Assembly: GCA_028874765.1 (NCBI GenBank)
Contig: JAPPIE010000225.1
Location: forward strand, 1 to 40,573
DNA: 40,573 nucleotides
Direction of reading: 5' to 3'
Source: Gemmatimonadota bacterium
GTDB taxonomy: Bacteria; Latescibacterota; UBA2968
This document shows, piece by piece, positions 8,776 through 18,934 of the stretch (position 1 is the first letter of the stretch; each line of letters opens with the position of its first letter). The notes under the pieces are model-generated. The model was not told the origin of the DNA. It saw nothing but the letters and a program-made list of their open reading frames with translations, and ran no database searches. Made by a program: the position numbers and the translations under genes.

Positions 8776-9711
8776 CTAAAACGCGGTAAGATCAAAGGGA
8801 TTGGACCACGCCTTGTCGCCATTTGGTGCAATAATCTCAAAACGCACGTGTTTTGAACCAGGCCGCAGCGTAAATGTGGCGGTCTCAAACAGCTTACCAC
8901 CCTCGTGGTATTCGGTACCCCTCGAATCTAATACCGCGGCAATGCGCTGTGCGGGTGAACATTTTACCGTGGCTTCAACCGCGCGGCCTTCCCCACCATG
9001 CAACTGAATATCAAAAATTTGTGGACCCGTTGACGCATAACCAGCACCGGATTCCAGTGCTTCGACAATGGCTTTGGGAGACCGTTCCTTCACGCGCACC
9101 ATAGTCCAACCCTGATACGTATCGCGCTCTTCTGATTCAGCCGCGTGGGAATCGTCATTGCCCAGTGCCGGGAGCAATTGTCCCGACAAATCCATCCAAT
9201 CGTCCCAGTGCACAGAAGACTCACCGCGCCCGGCGCATCGACAGGTCGTATTAAAAACTTCTATTCCCGCCAGACCCGTCAGCGGCATTGTATCGCGCAA
9301 AATATTGATCCCGCTCCAGTGCGGATGTGCGAGCCAGATTGAACCCCCCTGTTTTTTTACTTCGTCAATCACATGTTGCGGGGGCATAGCCCGCGCATCC
9401 ATATCCTCTGAAATATTGAGTGCTACAAAGTGATGGCGGTCGCCGCCAAAGGGATTGTCGGGATGCAGTTCTGCACCCTGAATAAGCGTAAATTTTTCAG
9501 GACAGGTCAGTGTCTCGACAAATGTGATATTGTTGTGATCTGATACACACAAATAATCGTAGCCCTGATTGACATACCCATCCACGCGTTCCTGGGGCGA
9601 AACCTTCCCATCCGAATTTGTCGAATGGCTGTGCAAATTGCCCTTCAGCCACATATAACCATCGTCATCAGATAAAACGAACGGATTTACCAACCCATTT
9701 TTCTCGAGCAT
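8776..9711 (-). CDS. PHP-domain metal-dependent hydrolase (CehA/McbA-like)
   Basis: This 311-residue protein has the PHP motif 1 metal ligands in GNLHSHSTNSDGK near residue 25, then CVSDHNNI, an AHPHWSG segment and a late GNDDSHAA segment. Together these form the multi-metal site of the PHP/CehA family, whose members hydrolyse phosphoesters or carbamate-like esters. The C-terminal 90 residues look like a beta-rich accessory domain (RIAAVLDSRGTEYHEG). No signal peptide is visible. It lies 24 bases after the amidohydrolase gene on the same strand. Confidence 0.82.
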   Translation of the reverse strand: MLEKNGLVNPFVLSDDDGYMWLKGNLHSHSTNSDGKVSPQERVDGYVNQGYDYLCVSDHNNITFVETLTCPEKFTLIQGAELHPDNPFGGDRHHFVALNISEDMDARAMPPQHVIDEVKKQGGSIWLAHPHWSGINILRDTMPLTGLAGIEVFNTTCRCAGRGESSVHWDDWMDLSGQLLPALGNDDSHAAESEERDTYQGWTMVRVKERSPKAIVEALESGAGYASTGPQIFDIQLHGGEGRAVEATVKCSPAQRIAAVLDSRGTEYHEGGKLFETATFTLRPGSKHVRFEIIAPNGDKAWSNPFDLTAF

Positions 9712-9735
9712 AACAAACTCCTCTGTGTTAATTCA

Positions 9736-10869
9736 TCACCCTTGCCACCAGACCTTTCCATTGCGAACAGACGCACGGCAAACCAATCGCTGCTCCCCCA
9801 TCAACACCTGTTCCATCGAATCGGTCAACTCGAATGTCCCCTTTTCCAATTCAAATACAGCGACATCGCCCGCAGCACCAACCTTTAGATGTCCCAAATC
9901 ATTCTCTCGGTCAATTACCTGTGCTGGTTCGATAGTTGAGCGTTGGATCACTTCCTCGAGCGACATGCCCAAATTTAGAAACTTGGACATCGTCGTCGGC
10001 AAATCGTACACGGGACCATCGATATTATACGAATGAATATCACTGCTGATGGTATCGGGCGGAAAACCATCTTCCATCGCTGCGCGCCCCACATCGTAAC
10101 TAAAACTGCCCAACCCGTGACCAATGTCAAAAATCACCCCGCGATCGCGCGCATCCCACGCCTCAGAAATCACCTTTCCTCGATTGTCAATAATCGACGC
10201 GGGCTGTGTACCGTGAAAACAATGGGTCACAATATCGCCCGGGCGCAAAGGCTGAATCAGGTCACGCAAAGGCACATCGGCATTGCTGATATGAACCATC
10301 AAGGGTTTTTCGCACCGATTGGCGGCCTCCAGGGCAATTTGCAACAAATCGCGTATATCCGCATCGCCGCCCACCCCTTTGTACAAACGCACCTTAACGC
10401 CCAGTGCTGTTTCAGGGTGATTCAAAACCACCTGCGCGCACTCACTGGCCGACACGTAGCCTTCATACACCATCTCGCCGCGCCGCCAGGGCAATCCAAC
10501 ACCCGACAGATTGACATAGGCCAAAATGCGCGTTGAAGACGGCTCGATCACATAGCGTTCCAATCCGCGATAATTAATCCATCCCGCCGTCCCCGTATCC
10601 ACGCTCGTTGTCACACCCGTGCGCGGACACAAGTCATCGGCCTCTATGCCAAAACTCGATACATCTTTGTACACATGGGTATGCAAATCAATCAGCCCCG
10701 GCATCACGAAACATCCGCTTGCATCAATTACTGAATCAGCCCCACCCAAATCGCGCCCAATAGCTGCCACCACGCCATCCTTCAACACCACATCCAATGC
10801 GTCATGCACGCCATTGGCCGGGTCTATCACCGTCCCACCTGTTATCAACACATCGTATTGATCAGCCAT
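9736..10869 (-). CDS. Amidohydrolase/deacetylase-family metallohydrolase
   Basis: A member of the amidohydrolase superfamily (377 residues from the chosen start) beginning MADQYDVLITGGTVIDPANG. The composite sandwich domain is followed by the metal motif GLIDLHTHVYKD, a KVRLYKG segment with the likely carboxylated lysine, then VHISNAD, VTHCFHG and DIHSYNIDGP. This pattern matches the deacetylase subgroup (Atu3266/EF_0837-like) acting on N-acyl or O-acyl compounds. An ATG at 10881 overlaps the upstream stop as ATGA. The ATG at 10869 has AGGA five bases before it, and I prefer it. The substrate is unknown. Confidence 0.82.
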   Translation of the reverse strand: MADQYDVLITGGTVIDPANGVHDALDVVLKDGVVAAIGRDLGGADSVIDASGCFVMPGLIDLHTHVYKDVSSFGIEADDLCPRTGVTTSVDTGTAGWINYRGLERYVIEPSSTRILAYVNLSGVGLPWRRGEMVYEGYVSASECAQVVLNHPETALGVKVRLYKGVGGDADIRDLLQIALEAANRCEKPLMVHISNADVPLRDLIQPLRPGDIVTHCFHGTQPASIIDNRGKVISEAWDARDRGVIFDIGHGLGSFSYDVGRAAMEDGFPPDTISSDIHSYNIDGPVYDLPTTMSKFLNLGMSLEEVIQRSTIEPAQVIDRENDLGHLKVGAAGDVAVFELEKGTFELTDSMEQVLMGEQRLVCRASVRNGKVWWQG

Positions 10870-10877
10870 ATCTGTCC

Positions 10878-11876
10878 TCATGATCGCTCTGCAATATACG
10901 TTTCCGCATCGATTTTTCCCGCGGCAATCAATTCGCGGAACAGTGCCACAGTTTCAGCCACGCCTTCTACCAGCGGCTTGTGCGCCACCGTGCCAATCGC
11001 AGCCTCTAATCCACTCCCATCGACCTCTTGTGGAAATGGCAACTGGATATCTTCAAACGCGATCTTATCCGCCGCCTCGGGTGCTGCCCGATCAATCGCA
11101 TCCTTCACATCCTGCATATCGGGAGTAAATCCCCCCAAATTAAATGCTCCGGCGCCCTCGTAATCAGCCCGTGCAGCCTGAATAAACGCGCGCGCCGTAT
11201 CATCGGCATATTGAAAAACCGTGCGCCCACCATAAGAAATGTGATAGGGCAAGTTCGCCGCCGCCGCGAGCATGGCCGTCGTTGGCGTTGAAGTAATACC
11301 TTGATCGCGCCCCACCCCATAGACCACATAAGGCCGAAAACCAATAGAAGACACCCCTTCATCGAGCCAATACACATGCGCGGTTCCCTCATTCGCCTGT
11401 TTGTACACGCCGTAATGCGTATGGGGCATCAGCGAGGAATCATCTTGCATCACAGCACCGGGTTCGTAGTCTTCGGGCGCGCCAAAAACAGCAACAGAGC
11501 TTGCATAGACCACCTTGCCAATGCGCTCTTGCCGGCGTTTCACAGCTTCAAAAACATTTGCAGTACCCACCACATTGACGCGCGCGCCAAGCGGAGGATC
11601 GGCTTTGCAAAACGGCACTTGAAGCCCAGCCAGATGAATGACACGCGTAATCTCATTATCGTCTAACGCCCGTTCAAAAGCGGGCAAATCCGCAATATCG
11701 CCTGCGACAAAATTTACCTGCGCCAGTTCGTCATCTGACAGCAACAATTGCAACCGCCGGGGCTTTGTCGCCAGATCAAATACCGTGACCGGCACCTCTT
11801 GGCGCACCAGATTGTGCACAGCCCATGCGCCAATACACCCCAATGCACCCGTAACTAAAAAACGCTCATCAGCCAT
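10878..11876 (-). CDS. NAD-dependent epimerase/dehydratase (extended SDR)
   Basis: A 332-residue extended short-chain dehydrogenase. The glycine motif is RFLVTGALGCIGAWA near the N-terminus, DFDL-like FDLATKPRR follows, then HLAGLQVPF and the catalytic YGVYKQANEG (Tyr and Lys four residues apart). Such proteins epimerise, dehydrate or oxidise sugars bound to nucleotides or free sugar acids. AGAGGG lies just upstream of the start. It is the first gene of the long minus-strand run that continues to the window start, beginning directly after the terminator of the preceding membrane operon, so a promoter should lie in the short interval 11877-11950. I could not identify one confidently. Confidence 0.82.
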   Translation of the reverse strand: MADERFLVTGALGCIGAWAVHNLVRQEVPVTVFDLATKPRRLQLLLSDDELAQVNFVAGDIADLPAFERALDDNEITRVIHLAGLQVPFCKADPPLGARVNVVGTANVFEAVKRRQERIGKVVYASSVAVFGAPEDYEPGAVMQDDSSLMPHTHYGVYKQANEGTAHVYWLDEGVSSIGFRPYVVYGVGRDQGITSTPTTAMLAAAANLPYHISYGGRTVFQYADDTARAFIQAARADYEGAGAFNLGGFTPDMQDVKDAIDRAAPEAADKIAFEDIQLPFPQEVDGSGLEAAIGTVAHKPLVEGVAETVALFRELIAAGKIDAETYIAERS

Positions 11877-11886
11877 AATTCCCTCT

Positions 11887-11925
11887 AAAAAAATCCGCTG
11901 GTATGCACAATCACCAACGGATTTT
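11887..11925 (-). terminator. Rho-independent terminator of the membrane-protein operon
   Basis: Arms 11890-11902 and 11913-11925 pair over 13 bases with one mismatch, around a ten-base loop. Read on the minus strand the hairpin is followed by seven T. It lies 25 bases after the stop of the 814-residue membrane protein and before the SDR gene, and so separates the two minus-strand operons. Confidence 0.8.
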
Positions 11926-11950
11926 CGTCATAAAAATAAACCCTTTGCGA

Positions 11951-14395
11951 TTAGAATAACAAGACCGATACCGACTTCTGGATCATGGCAATGGACACCG
12001 ATGCCATGCCCACGAGGGCCATACCCACGGAAAAGCCGACCATCAATACCGCTGCATAAATGCGCCATTGTTGCTTGCCAAAACGCTTCCAAAAATAGTA
12101 GCGAGCAATCAGCGCGCCAATGATCTCAGTGATCATAAAATGCGGAATACTGGTCAAACTGCGTATATAACCAAAGATGAGCAAAATGGGCAACCCAAAC
12201 ATGGACAAAACAATGAAGAACACAAGCCCAATGGCAAATCCGGTACCAATAACCCAGGGTTTCAGAGCCTCGAACAAAATGGGCTTATCATCCGACGACT
12301 GTAAAAATGCCCCATCAAAAGAAGGCACCTGATCGATCTCGTATTGATAGAACAATTCTCGGTCCTGAGGATCCATCGCCCTGGAAATGACCATTTCTGG
12401 ATTTGGAGTACGCAGGTGCGCGCCATCGTCCGCGCTGCGTATTTCTGGCGCAGAAGGCAATCCCTGAGCCAGAGCATCGGAAATATCGGGCGGAGCGCGA
12501 CTCAGCGTTGAAGGCGAGTATGGCGGGGGTTGTTCAGCATCAAAATTGGTATAAAAATAGGCAGTTTTAGACCACGGGCCATATCTGACCTGGTCTGGAG
12601 GCACACTCTCTGGATCATCAGGCGTTGCCCTTACCCGCCAGTACCACCACGCATTATTCGACAAATTCGCCGGCGTCCACGTTACAGTGCTCTCTTCAGA
12701 ATAGTCAACTTCCCCGCGCATGGTACTGGTAATCCACACACACCGCTGGAGGGCGTTCAACGGCCAGAACAATTGCACATAAGGATACGCGTCAGAAGGA
12801 ATGGGTGCGAGTTTCCAAATATAGGACCAATACATAAAACTGGTTAGAAAAACCAGAGGCACCATAAAGATCTCGGCCTTCAAAATGCTCGTAAATTTGG
12901 TACCCGTCAACTCGATCTCTCTGAAACGCTGCGCCGCCGCGCCATAGTTGTCCAGCCCAAAATCCACAAACCAGATCTCAATCCCCCGGAAACCACTCAA
13001 AAAAATGGTAGCTTGTTTAATGTACGGGATACTCACGTTTTGCCCCACCATACCGTCTAAACGGGCGTTGACAAATGAAATGAGGGGCGTGTACACAAAT
13101 GCAAAGATAAAGAAAAAGATAAGCAGGGTGATGGTGACCAGTTGTGGAAAAAGAATTTTGGACAGAACAATGGTGTACAAACTCGCTATACAAAACAACA
13201 CCACGCAAATCCAAATCCTGAAATCACCCCGCCCGGGCGGCGTTTCCCACGATCCCGTCTCGGTCTTTTCAATCCGCGCGGTTCGCACCCCGCGCCACAC
13301 CTGATAAAATCCGATAACAGTAATGGCAAATGTAATGCCAATACCAAAGCTCATCCAGAAATCAATACCCGTCACAAAGTGCGTCTGGATAGTATCCATC
13401 CCCATAAACCAGTGCGGCATAAATCCATAATGGTGTAAAATGGGGCTTGCAATTGTATGGATCACCACGCCTATAAAAGCCCCCATCACAGCCCAGAATG
13501 GGGCGAGGAAACCCGCAAAAATGGGTCCCAGATGCAGGGTGAAGCCCAGCGGGGTAGCGGGCAAAAAATATCCTGTATATTGCGTGAAATCGACAAATGG
13601 AATCGGGATAAGCTGCACGGGTTGTTCCATAAACGCACCCGTAATAGCCGGCACAGCCACATAGACCATCCCCCACACCAGGCCGATCACCGCACCGACA
13701 GAAAACATGCGCCAGCGCCACGTAATATCCCCACTGCTTTCTTCTGCCAATGCCATAGCCCCCTGTGCCGCGATGGGAGCAAATGGAAAAGGCAATTTCT
13801 CGTAATCGGACGTGATGCGGAACAGCACATAACTGGCGGAAAACCAGGCAATGCGCCCCATAATTGTGCCCAGTATCAGCAATGCAATGGGCCAAAACCA
13901 ATCGGCGTGTAAAAACGTGCGCTCAATCAGCGCCTCGGAATTTGCCTTCGGCGCGAACCACCACAATTCGCCCAATGCCTTTTGTATGCCAAATTGCACG
14001 ACTGCGGGCGACTGCACAAAATACTGATTCCACAATAGACCTTCAAAGGCATTGGACTCCCGGTTGACCAGCGCAATCGTCACATAATACAGCAGATATA
14101 TTTCCTGTCGCTTGAGTACAGTAAACGAGCGCTTTGCCAATTCGATGAACAAAATAATCGTGACCCACTGCGCCGCCGCGCCAATTGAGCCGCCGATCAT
14201 CAGTTCCAGATAAATATTGCCGGGCACCATCACAATCGACACAAATAATGCACCCACAATGGTCTTTGCATTAAAGCCATCGGCAAATTCGTCGGGTGTT
14301 TGGAGCAGATCGCGATACTCTTCGATCTCTTCAAACTGCGTATTTTTTCTTTTTGGTTTGTCTTTGTTGCGTCTTAAAAGATTGCCTAAAGCCAT
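11951..14395 (-). CDS. OPT-like polytopic membrane protein with FN3-like insert
   Basis: An 814-residue membrane protein with roughly a dozen hydrophobic segments, a short basic cytoplasmic N-terminus (RRNKDKPKRKN) and a DYEKLPFPFAPIAAQG motif. The 663-residue protein at 18927 has a similar ERLVFPAMAPL segment, so the two are probably distant paralogues. Both resemble membrane proteins annotated DUF6784/DUF6785 (family names from memory), which look like oligopeptide-transporter relatives. A soluble stretch at about residues 555-640 (TVTWTPANLSNNAWWYWRVR to GPWSKTAYFYTNF) resembles a fibronectin-III-like fold and would face outside the cytoplasm. It is the last gene of a three-gene operon, 21 bases after the M28/FtsX fusion. 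Transport of a peptide or other small molecule is an inference. Confidence 0.72.
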   Translation of the reverse strand: MALGNLLRRNKDKPKRKNTQFEEIEEYRDLLQTPDEFADGFNAKTIVGALFVSIVMVPGNIYLELMIGGSIGAAAQWVTIILFIELAKRSFTVLKRQEIYLLYYVTIALVNRESNAFEGLLWNQYFVQSPAVVQFGIQKALGELWWFAPKANSEALIERTFLHADWFWPIALLILGTIMGRIAWFSASYVLFRITSDYEKLPFPFAPIAAQGAMALAEESSGDITWRWRMFSVGAVIGLVWGMVYVAVPAITGAFMEQPVQLIPIPFVDFTQYTGYFLPATPLGFTLHLGPIFAGFLAPFWAVMGAFIGVVIHTIASPILHHYGFMPHWFMGMDTIQTHFVTGIDFWMSFGIGITFAITVIGFYQVWRGVRTARIEKTETGSWETPPGRGDFRIWICVVLFCIASLYTIVLSKILFPQLVTITLLIFFFIFAFVYTPLISFVNARLDGMVGQNVSIPYIKQATIFLSGFRGIEIWFVDFGLDNYGAAAQRFREIELTGTKFTSILKAEIFMVPLVFLTSFMYWSYIWKLAPIPSDAYPYVQLFWPLNALQRCVWITSTMRGEVDYSEESTVTWTPANLSNNAWWYWRVRATPDDPESVPPDQVRYGPWSKTAYFYTNFDAEQPPPYSPSTLSRAPPDISDALAQGLPSAPEIRSADDGAHLRTPNPEMVISRAMDPQDRELFYQYEIDQVPSFDGAFLQSSDDKPILFEALKPWVIGTGFAIGLVFFIVLSMFGLPILLIFGYIRSLTSIPHFMITEIIGALIARYYFWKRFGKQQWRIYAAVLMVGFSVGMALVGMASVSIAMIQKSVSVLLF

Positions 14396-14416
14396 AGATT
14401 GTCCCGTGTATAGATA

Positions 14417-17400
14417 CTACGCATTGACCACTGCTGTGGGTGCTGCCAGCAACTCTCGCCCTTTTTCCGTGTATTTGGCGCGATTCGTTGGATCAACTGT
14501 TCGCCAGATCAAAAACTGTTTGCGAAGCGCGTTCATAAAGCCCTGATTGCCCCGCCGCCACGAAGCCACATCACCAGAAAGTCGATCTATTGTCAGCGTC
14601 ATCGCAAAAATATTGTGCTCACCTATTGGCACGGCTTCAAAATGCACCTGTTGACTCACACCCAAATCATAAGGCGCTAACCAGATTGTCGTATCAATCG
14701 TATAGCCCGACCCGGTTTCTGCTTCAATCGAACCAAATCGCGCACCATCTGTATAAAACGCGCCCATGGACTCGCCCATGTGCGACTCGAAATAATCCAC
14801 CAGAAATACCGACAGCCCAAACACGTCTTTGCCACCTACGGTAAATGGAAACTCAAAATTCCAGTGATCGCCTTCCGGATCGGGCAACCTCCAGCGGCGC
14901 GTCACATCGGGCACAGCCATAAGTGCCGCCTGACGCGCGGGATAGAGCGACGAAATCAAAACCACGACCATCACCAGAGCTGAAGAAATAACCGTTGACA
15001 ATGCCGAGTAATTCACATTAAGCCCTTGCAACCACCCCTGCCACAACAAAACTTTGATCACTCCTTGACCGAGCAAATACCCCGATACAGTACCCAATAC
15101 AGCGTAAACGCACGCTTCGGCAATAAACAAAAAAGAGATGTGTACAGGTGCCAACCCCACGGCAGAATAAATACCAATCTCGCGGAAGCGCTCGTACACC
15201 GACCCCATCATCGTATTCAGCACAATTAGTGCAGCCACCAGAATGGGAACAAACAAATTGGCAAGGCCGGGCAATGGCCCCCATCCCAGCGAACTGTAAA
15301 TTGACACCTCGATTTTGCCGTCTTCCCCTGGAATACCCGCGTACACAACCACCGACAACCGCGACACGTATTCTTTGACCTGTTCTTCGACATTTACATC
15401 TTCGTGCAAACGAATTGCCACAGATTGCAGTGGACTGCCCACTTCGCGCAATATCTTATAGGGAATAATGGCAATATCGTCCGGATCTATATGCTCGAAT
15501 GGCATGTTCTCGAGCTGAGGCTGTTCCAGACCCTGTTTTTCGCGACTCTCCCGCTGAGTCATCTGAGAGATAATTTCATCATCCGTCAGCTTAAAATCTG
15601 CCGGACTCAATATCTCGCCATCCAGGTCCTTGAGATCGCGCATTTTTTCCGCATCGATCAAACCCACGACTTTCAACTGTTTGCCAAATAAGCGCACGCT
15701 CTTTTTGCCGACATCTTCAGGTTCCACTTTGAGCAATCCGGCTATTTTGCCAGGCAAAATACACGCGATCTCACCCTCTTCAAACCACCGCCCATGGCTC
15801 AACAAGGTATCGATCCCCGTGACCGCGGGTTCATTGACTGATAGTCCCACTATTCCCAGCACTTTGGTCGTTTTTTCCGGCGTTTCAATAGGCGTCTTTT
15901 TCAGGTCCCGCGTAACATACCAACTGCGCGGCGCGATCTCACCCTGATCAAAAAAATTGATGCGGGCATAATCATAAGCCGTATCCTCCAGCGGCCCCCA
16001 GAATTGGCTGCGGATCAACAGCCCCGGATACTTGCCTTCGGTATCATCCAGCGGAAGTTGATGAAAATCGAGCGTCGTCTTAATCGACGTAAAGGACAAC
16101 ACCGTAAATGTCAATAAGACCAGCGTTGCAAATGTCAGGCTGGTGCGCATTTTGCGCTTTTTCATATTCGCAATACCCAACTGAAATGCTGCCACTGAAG
16201 CACTTATACGCCCCACATCCGTATCGTGCAACAACACCTCTTCTGTGCGCAGTTGACGGATATTGTCGTGAAACCGCCCCGACACAATGGAAATCACAAA
16301 AACCGCCAGTGCCAGAATCACAAAAGCCAGCAAAATCACAAATGGATTGGAGAGATCAAAAGCGGGATGCACCTGCGCGAGAACGGTCCAGATCACCACA
16401 AAAACCACGCTAAAACCGCCGATTTGCACCCGGATATCGGAAAAGGTAAAAAGCAACCGCTCGACAAAAAACGCACACGGAATAACCAGCAGCATAAAGA
16501 AAATCACGCCTCGAATTACATCGTTTTGCGTTGATTTTACGTCTGGATAGGCGCGCGATTCGAGGCCCATGCCCGCGCGCGTGTGTTTGACAAACAAATC
16601 CCATTTCCTATCTTTCATCGCTTCTTCGGCCAAATCCAGATGGTATTTGGCCTGATCGTGCAAATTGGTCATCCGCTGGTTCTCAATCGAATACTTCTCC
16701 AATTCGCGCATCCGCGCCTCGTTCAGTGTCCACATATCTTTTGCGGCCTGAAACGAAGAGCGAATAAACGCCCCCCCGTGTTGCAAAATCTGAAACCCAT
16801 CGCCGCGCGCGATTTCCACACTTTCCGCGCTCTTTGAGTTCAACAACAAATAGCGCACGCCGATCTCTCGCTCCCGCATCACAATTTTGATTCGTTCGCC
16901 CGGCGTTGTAAAAATGGTTCCCACCGGTTCTTCTGGACCAAAACCAATGGCATAGCCGTATTCCTGTGGCGCAGTATTGCCGGGACCGAGCACACTGATG
17001 CTCGACAACTTGGTGAGATAACGAGGATCGACTGTATCGTAAAAATCCGTTGCAACACACGGGAACAAAATCCGCGTGCGCTTGGATATCCACCAGTCCA
17101 TATTAAACTCGCCCCGGTATATCCGCGCCTGGCGGCCGTGATTGGGTGCGTATGTGATCTCGCCGCTTTCTGGATCCATATAAAAAGCCTTCACATCCAC
17201 ACGGCGTTCGGCAATGCCCGGCATGTAAAATTCGCCATTTTCATCGGCAATATCGTAATAGACGCGGCGCACGCCTTTAATCGATTTGTCATTGCCCATT
17301 CGCAGCGAAGCCACAGCACCGGGACGGGGGCGATCAGGTGTAATGCTCAGTCGGGGAAACGTGCGCACGAAACCCTGCAACCCGCGCATGCGATCGTCGG

Positions 17401-18934
17401 GATCCAGCTTGTAATCGGGCAAAAAATCTTCGGAATTTAACCCGAGGTCAAGCACGCCGGCAAGCAGGCGTATCTGCCCGGTGAGATTTTTGAAATTCAC
17501 ATGTTCGGGTTTATCCAGCGGAGTATCTACTCTAAAACGCGCATCGTTGACCGTAATGAGCGATAGCGCAGGCGTGCCAGCTTCCAAAACGACCTCACCA
17601 TCTGTCTTCAGGACTTTTCCCGGAATATACATATCCCAGTTCATGCCGCCTTTGGGATTGATTCCATCGATGAGGGCATCGGCGGGGTCCAGGTCAAAGC
17701 GCTCGGCTATCGCCTCTGAATAATGCACAAGCGATTTGCCAAATGGTGTAAAGAAACGCTTGTAATAATAATTGCGCGTGCTGTTCCAAACCCCGATTTC
17801 ATCTGTCTGACTCGTCAAATCCAGAGAAATGAACAGCGGCAATTCGAGAGGTTCAGTCATCAATGCGGCAAAATGCTTTTCTTTCCGCGAATGCCTGCTC
17901 AAAAAATCGCAAATACCTCTAAAGCCGAGATGATGCCCAGAAGATGCGAGAAACAAAAGCGTGTGTTTGGGCGGGTACTTGCTGAAATATTCGGCCAACT
18001 TCATCAGGCCCACAATCCCACCTGCCATCTCAGCGCCTGGCGCGAGTGCTGGCACTACAGACATCGCATCGTAATACGTATTGATCACCACGATTTTTTC
18101 GCTCAATACGGGATCGGTTCCGCGAATCCAGCCCAAAATATTCCGGGTCTCTTTCTTTTCCCAATCCATTCGCGCCTTCAAAGTGACATTGACCTCATCC
18201 TTTTGCGCAATCAATTCCTTCAGCTTTTCGCCACTTGCCTTATCGATCCAAAAACGCTCAACACTATTGGGCACCTGCAAAAATTTGGTCTCTGCCTGCG
18301 CGGTAAACGTGGAATCGGGTTCGATAAACACAATCTGCTGTGCGCCGAGCATGGCGGCATTGAGCCAGTTGTTCCACGAATTAAATTCCATCAACACCAC
18401 CGCGCCCTCTATATCGCGCCCATTAAATTCCGACACATCGCCAGTGCCTCCCCACAAGAGATGCCCCCGCACGCCACCTGCGGGCAAGGTGGTCGTCTTG
18501 ACCAGATTGGGCCACAAACCGTGAATGGTAAAAACCTCGCCTGTATCTTCCACCATTAAGCTGCCGCCCTGGTCTATGGGCACGGCCACGCCATACGTCT
18601 CGGCTTCTACGTCTTCCATGCCAAAACGCCGAAACTCAGATTCTATAAAATCCGCGGCTTTTTCATGGCCGGAATAACCCACTACGCGTGAATCGTAGCG
18701 CACAAACTGATCCATCAACGCGCGAATCCCATCTTCGCGCACGGCGTCCAAAACCCGTGTACCCACTTCTTCTGCACGAGGAACGGGTACGGGCGGAACC
18801 TCGCTGGGCACTTCCAATCCCAATAGAGCAGCTATATGGGGATTTACGCGATAGGGACCGGCAATCAGAAGTGCCGTAACAAAAATCCCCAGGACGATAA
18901 GGCTCCAGGTGATGTGCTTATAATATTTATCCAT
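14417..18934 (-). CDS. M28-like peptidase/FtsX permease fusion, peptidase ligands replaced
   Basis: A giant protein of 1505 residues. An N-terminal membrane anchor (about 8-26) is followed by an M28-type extracytoplasmic domain with a PA-like insert (about 60-480). A helical linker precedes membrane helices near 840-930. A MacB/FtsX-like unit follows: a helix near residue 965, a large extracytoplasmic domain, and a cluster of FtsX helices including VAALIVLNTMMGSVYERFREIGI. A C-terminal soluble domain of about 180 residues ends the protein. The usual M28 zinc residues are altered: the AHxD motif reads TYYD (287-290), the GADD motif reads GAEM (300-303) and the catalytic EE reads HH (SSGHHLG, 331-337). 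It may be a pseudopeptidase used for binding. No ATPase partner gene is adjacent. It overlaps the upstream membrane-protein gene by eight bases. Confidence 0.8.
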   Translation of the reverse strand: MDKYYKHITWSLIVLGIFVTALLIAGPYRVNPHIAALLGLEVPSEVPPVPVPRAEEVGTRVLDAVREDGIRALMDQFVRYDSRVVGYSGHEKAADFIESEFRRFGMEDVEAETYGVAVPIDQGGSLMVEDTGEVFTIHGLWPNLVKTTTLPAGGVRGHLLWGGTGDVSEFNGRDIEGAVVLMEFNSWNNWLNAAMLGAQQIVFIEPDSTFTAQAETKFLQVPNSVERFWIDKASGEKLKELIAQKDEVNVTLKARMDWEKKETRNILGWIRGTDPVLSEKIVVINTYYDAMSVVPALAPGAEMAGGIVGLMKLAEYFSKYPPKHTLLFLASSGHHLGFRGICDFLSRHSRKEKHFAALMTEPLELPLFISLDLTSQTDEIGVWNSTRNYYYKRFFTPFGKSLVHYSEAIAERFDLDPADALIDGINPKGGMNWDMYIPGKVLKTDGEVVLEAGTPALSLITVNDARFRVDTPLDKPEHVNFKNLTGQIRLLAGVLDLGLNSEDFLPDYKLDPDDRMRGLQGFVRTFPRLSITPDRPRPGAVASLRMGNDKSIKGVRRVYYDIADENGEFYMPGIAERRVDVKAFYMDPESGEITYAPNHGRQARIYRGEFNMDWWISKRTRILFPCVATDFYDTVDPRYLTKLSSISVLGPGNTAPQEYGYAIGFGPEEPVGTIFTTPGERIKIVMREREIGVRYLLLNSKSAESVEIARGDGFQILQHGGAFIRSSFQAAKDMWTLNEARMRELEKYSIENQRMTNLHDQAKYHLDLAEEAMKDRKWDLFVKHTRAGMGLESRAYPDVKSTQNDVIRGVIFFMLLVIPCAFFVERLLFTFSDIRVQIGGFSVVFVVIWTVLAQVHPAFDLSNPFVILLAFVILALAVFVISIVSGRFHDNIRQLRTEEVLLHDTDVGRISASVAAFQLGIANMKKRKMRTSLTFATLVLLTFTVLSFTSIKTTLDFHQLPLDDTEGKYPGLLIRSQFWGPLEDTAYDYARINFFDQGEIAPRSWYVTRDLKKTPIETPEKTTKVLGIVGLSVNEPAVTGIDTLLSHGRWFEEGEIACILPGKIAGLLKVEPEDVGKKSVRLFGKQLKVVGLIDAEKMRDLKDLDGEILSPADFKLTDDEIISQMTQRESREKQGLEQPQLENMPFEHIDPDDIAIIPYKILREVGSPLQSVAIRLHEDVNVEEQVKEYVSRLSVVVYAGIPGEDGKIEVSIYSSLGWGPLPGLANLFVPILVAALIVLNTMMGSVYERFREIGIYSAVGLAPVHISFLFIAEACVYAVLGTVSGYLLGQGVIKVLLWQGWLQGLNVNYSALSTVISSALVMVVVLISSLYPARQAALMAVPDVTRRWRLPDPEGDHWNFEFPFTVGGKDVFGLSVFLVDYFESHMGESMGAFYTDGARFGSIEAETGSGYTIDTTIWLAPYDLGVSQQVHFEAVPIGEHNIFAMTLTIDRLSGDVASWRRGNQGFMNALRKQFLIWRTVDPTNRAKYTEKGRELLAAPTAVVNA

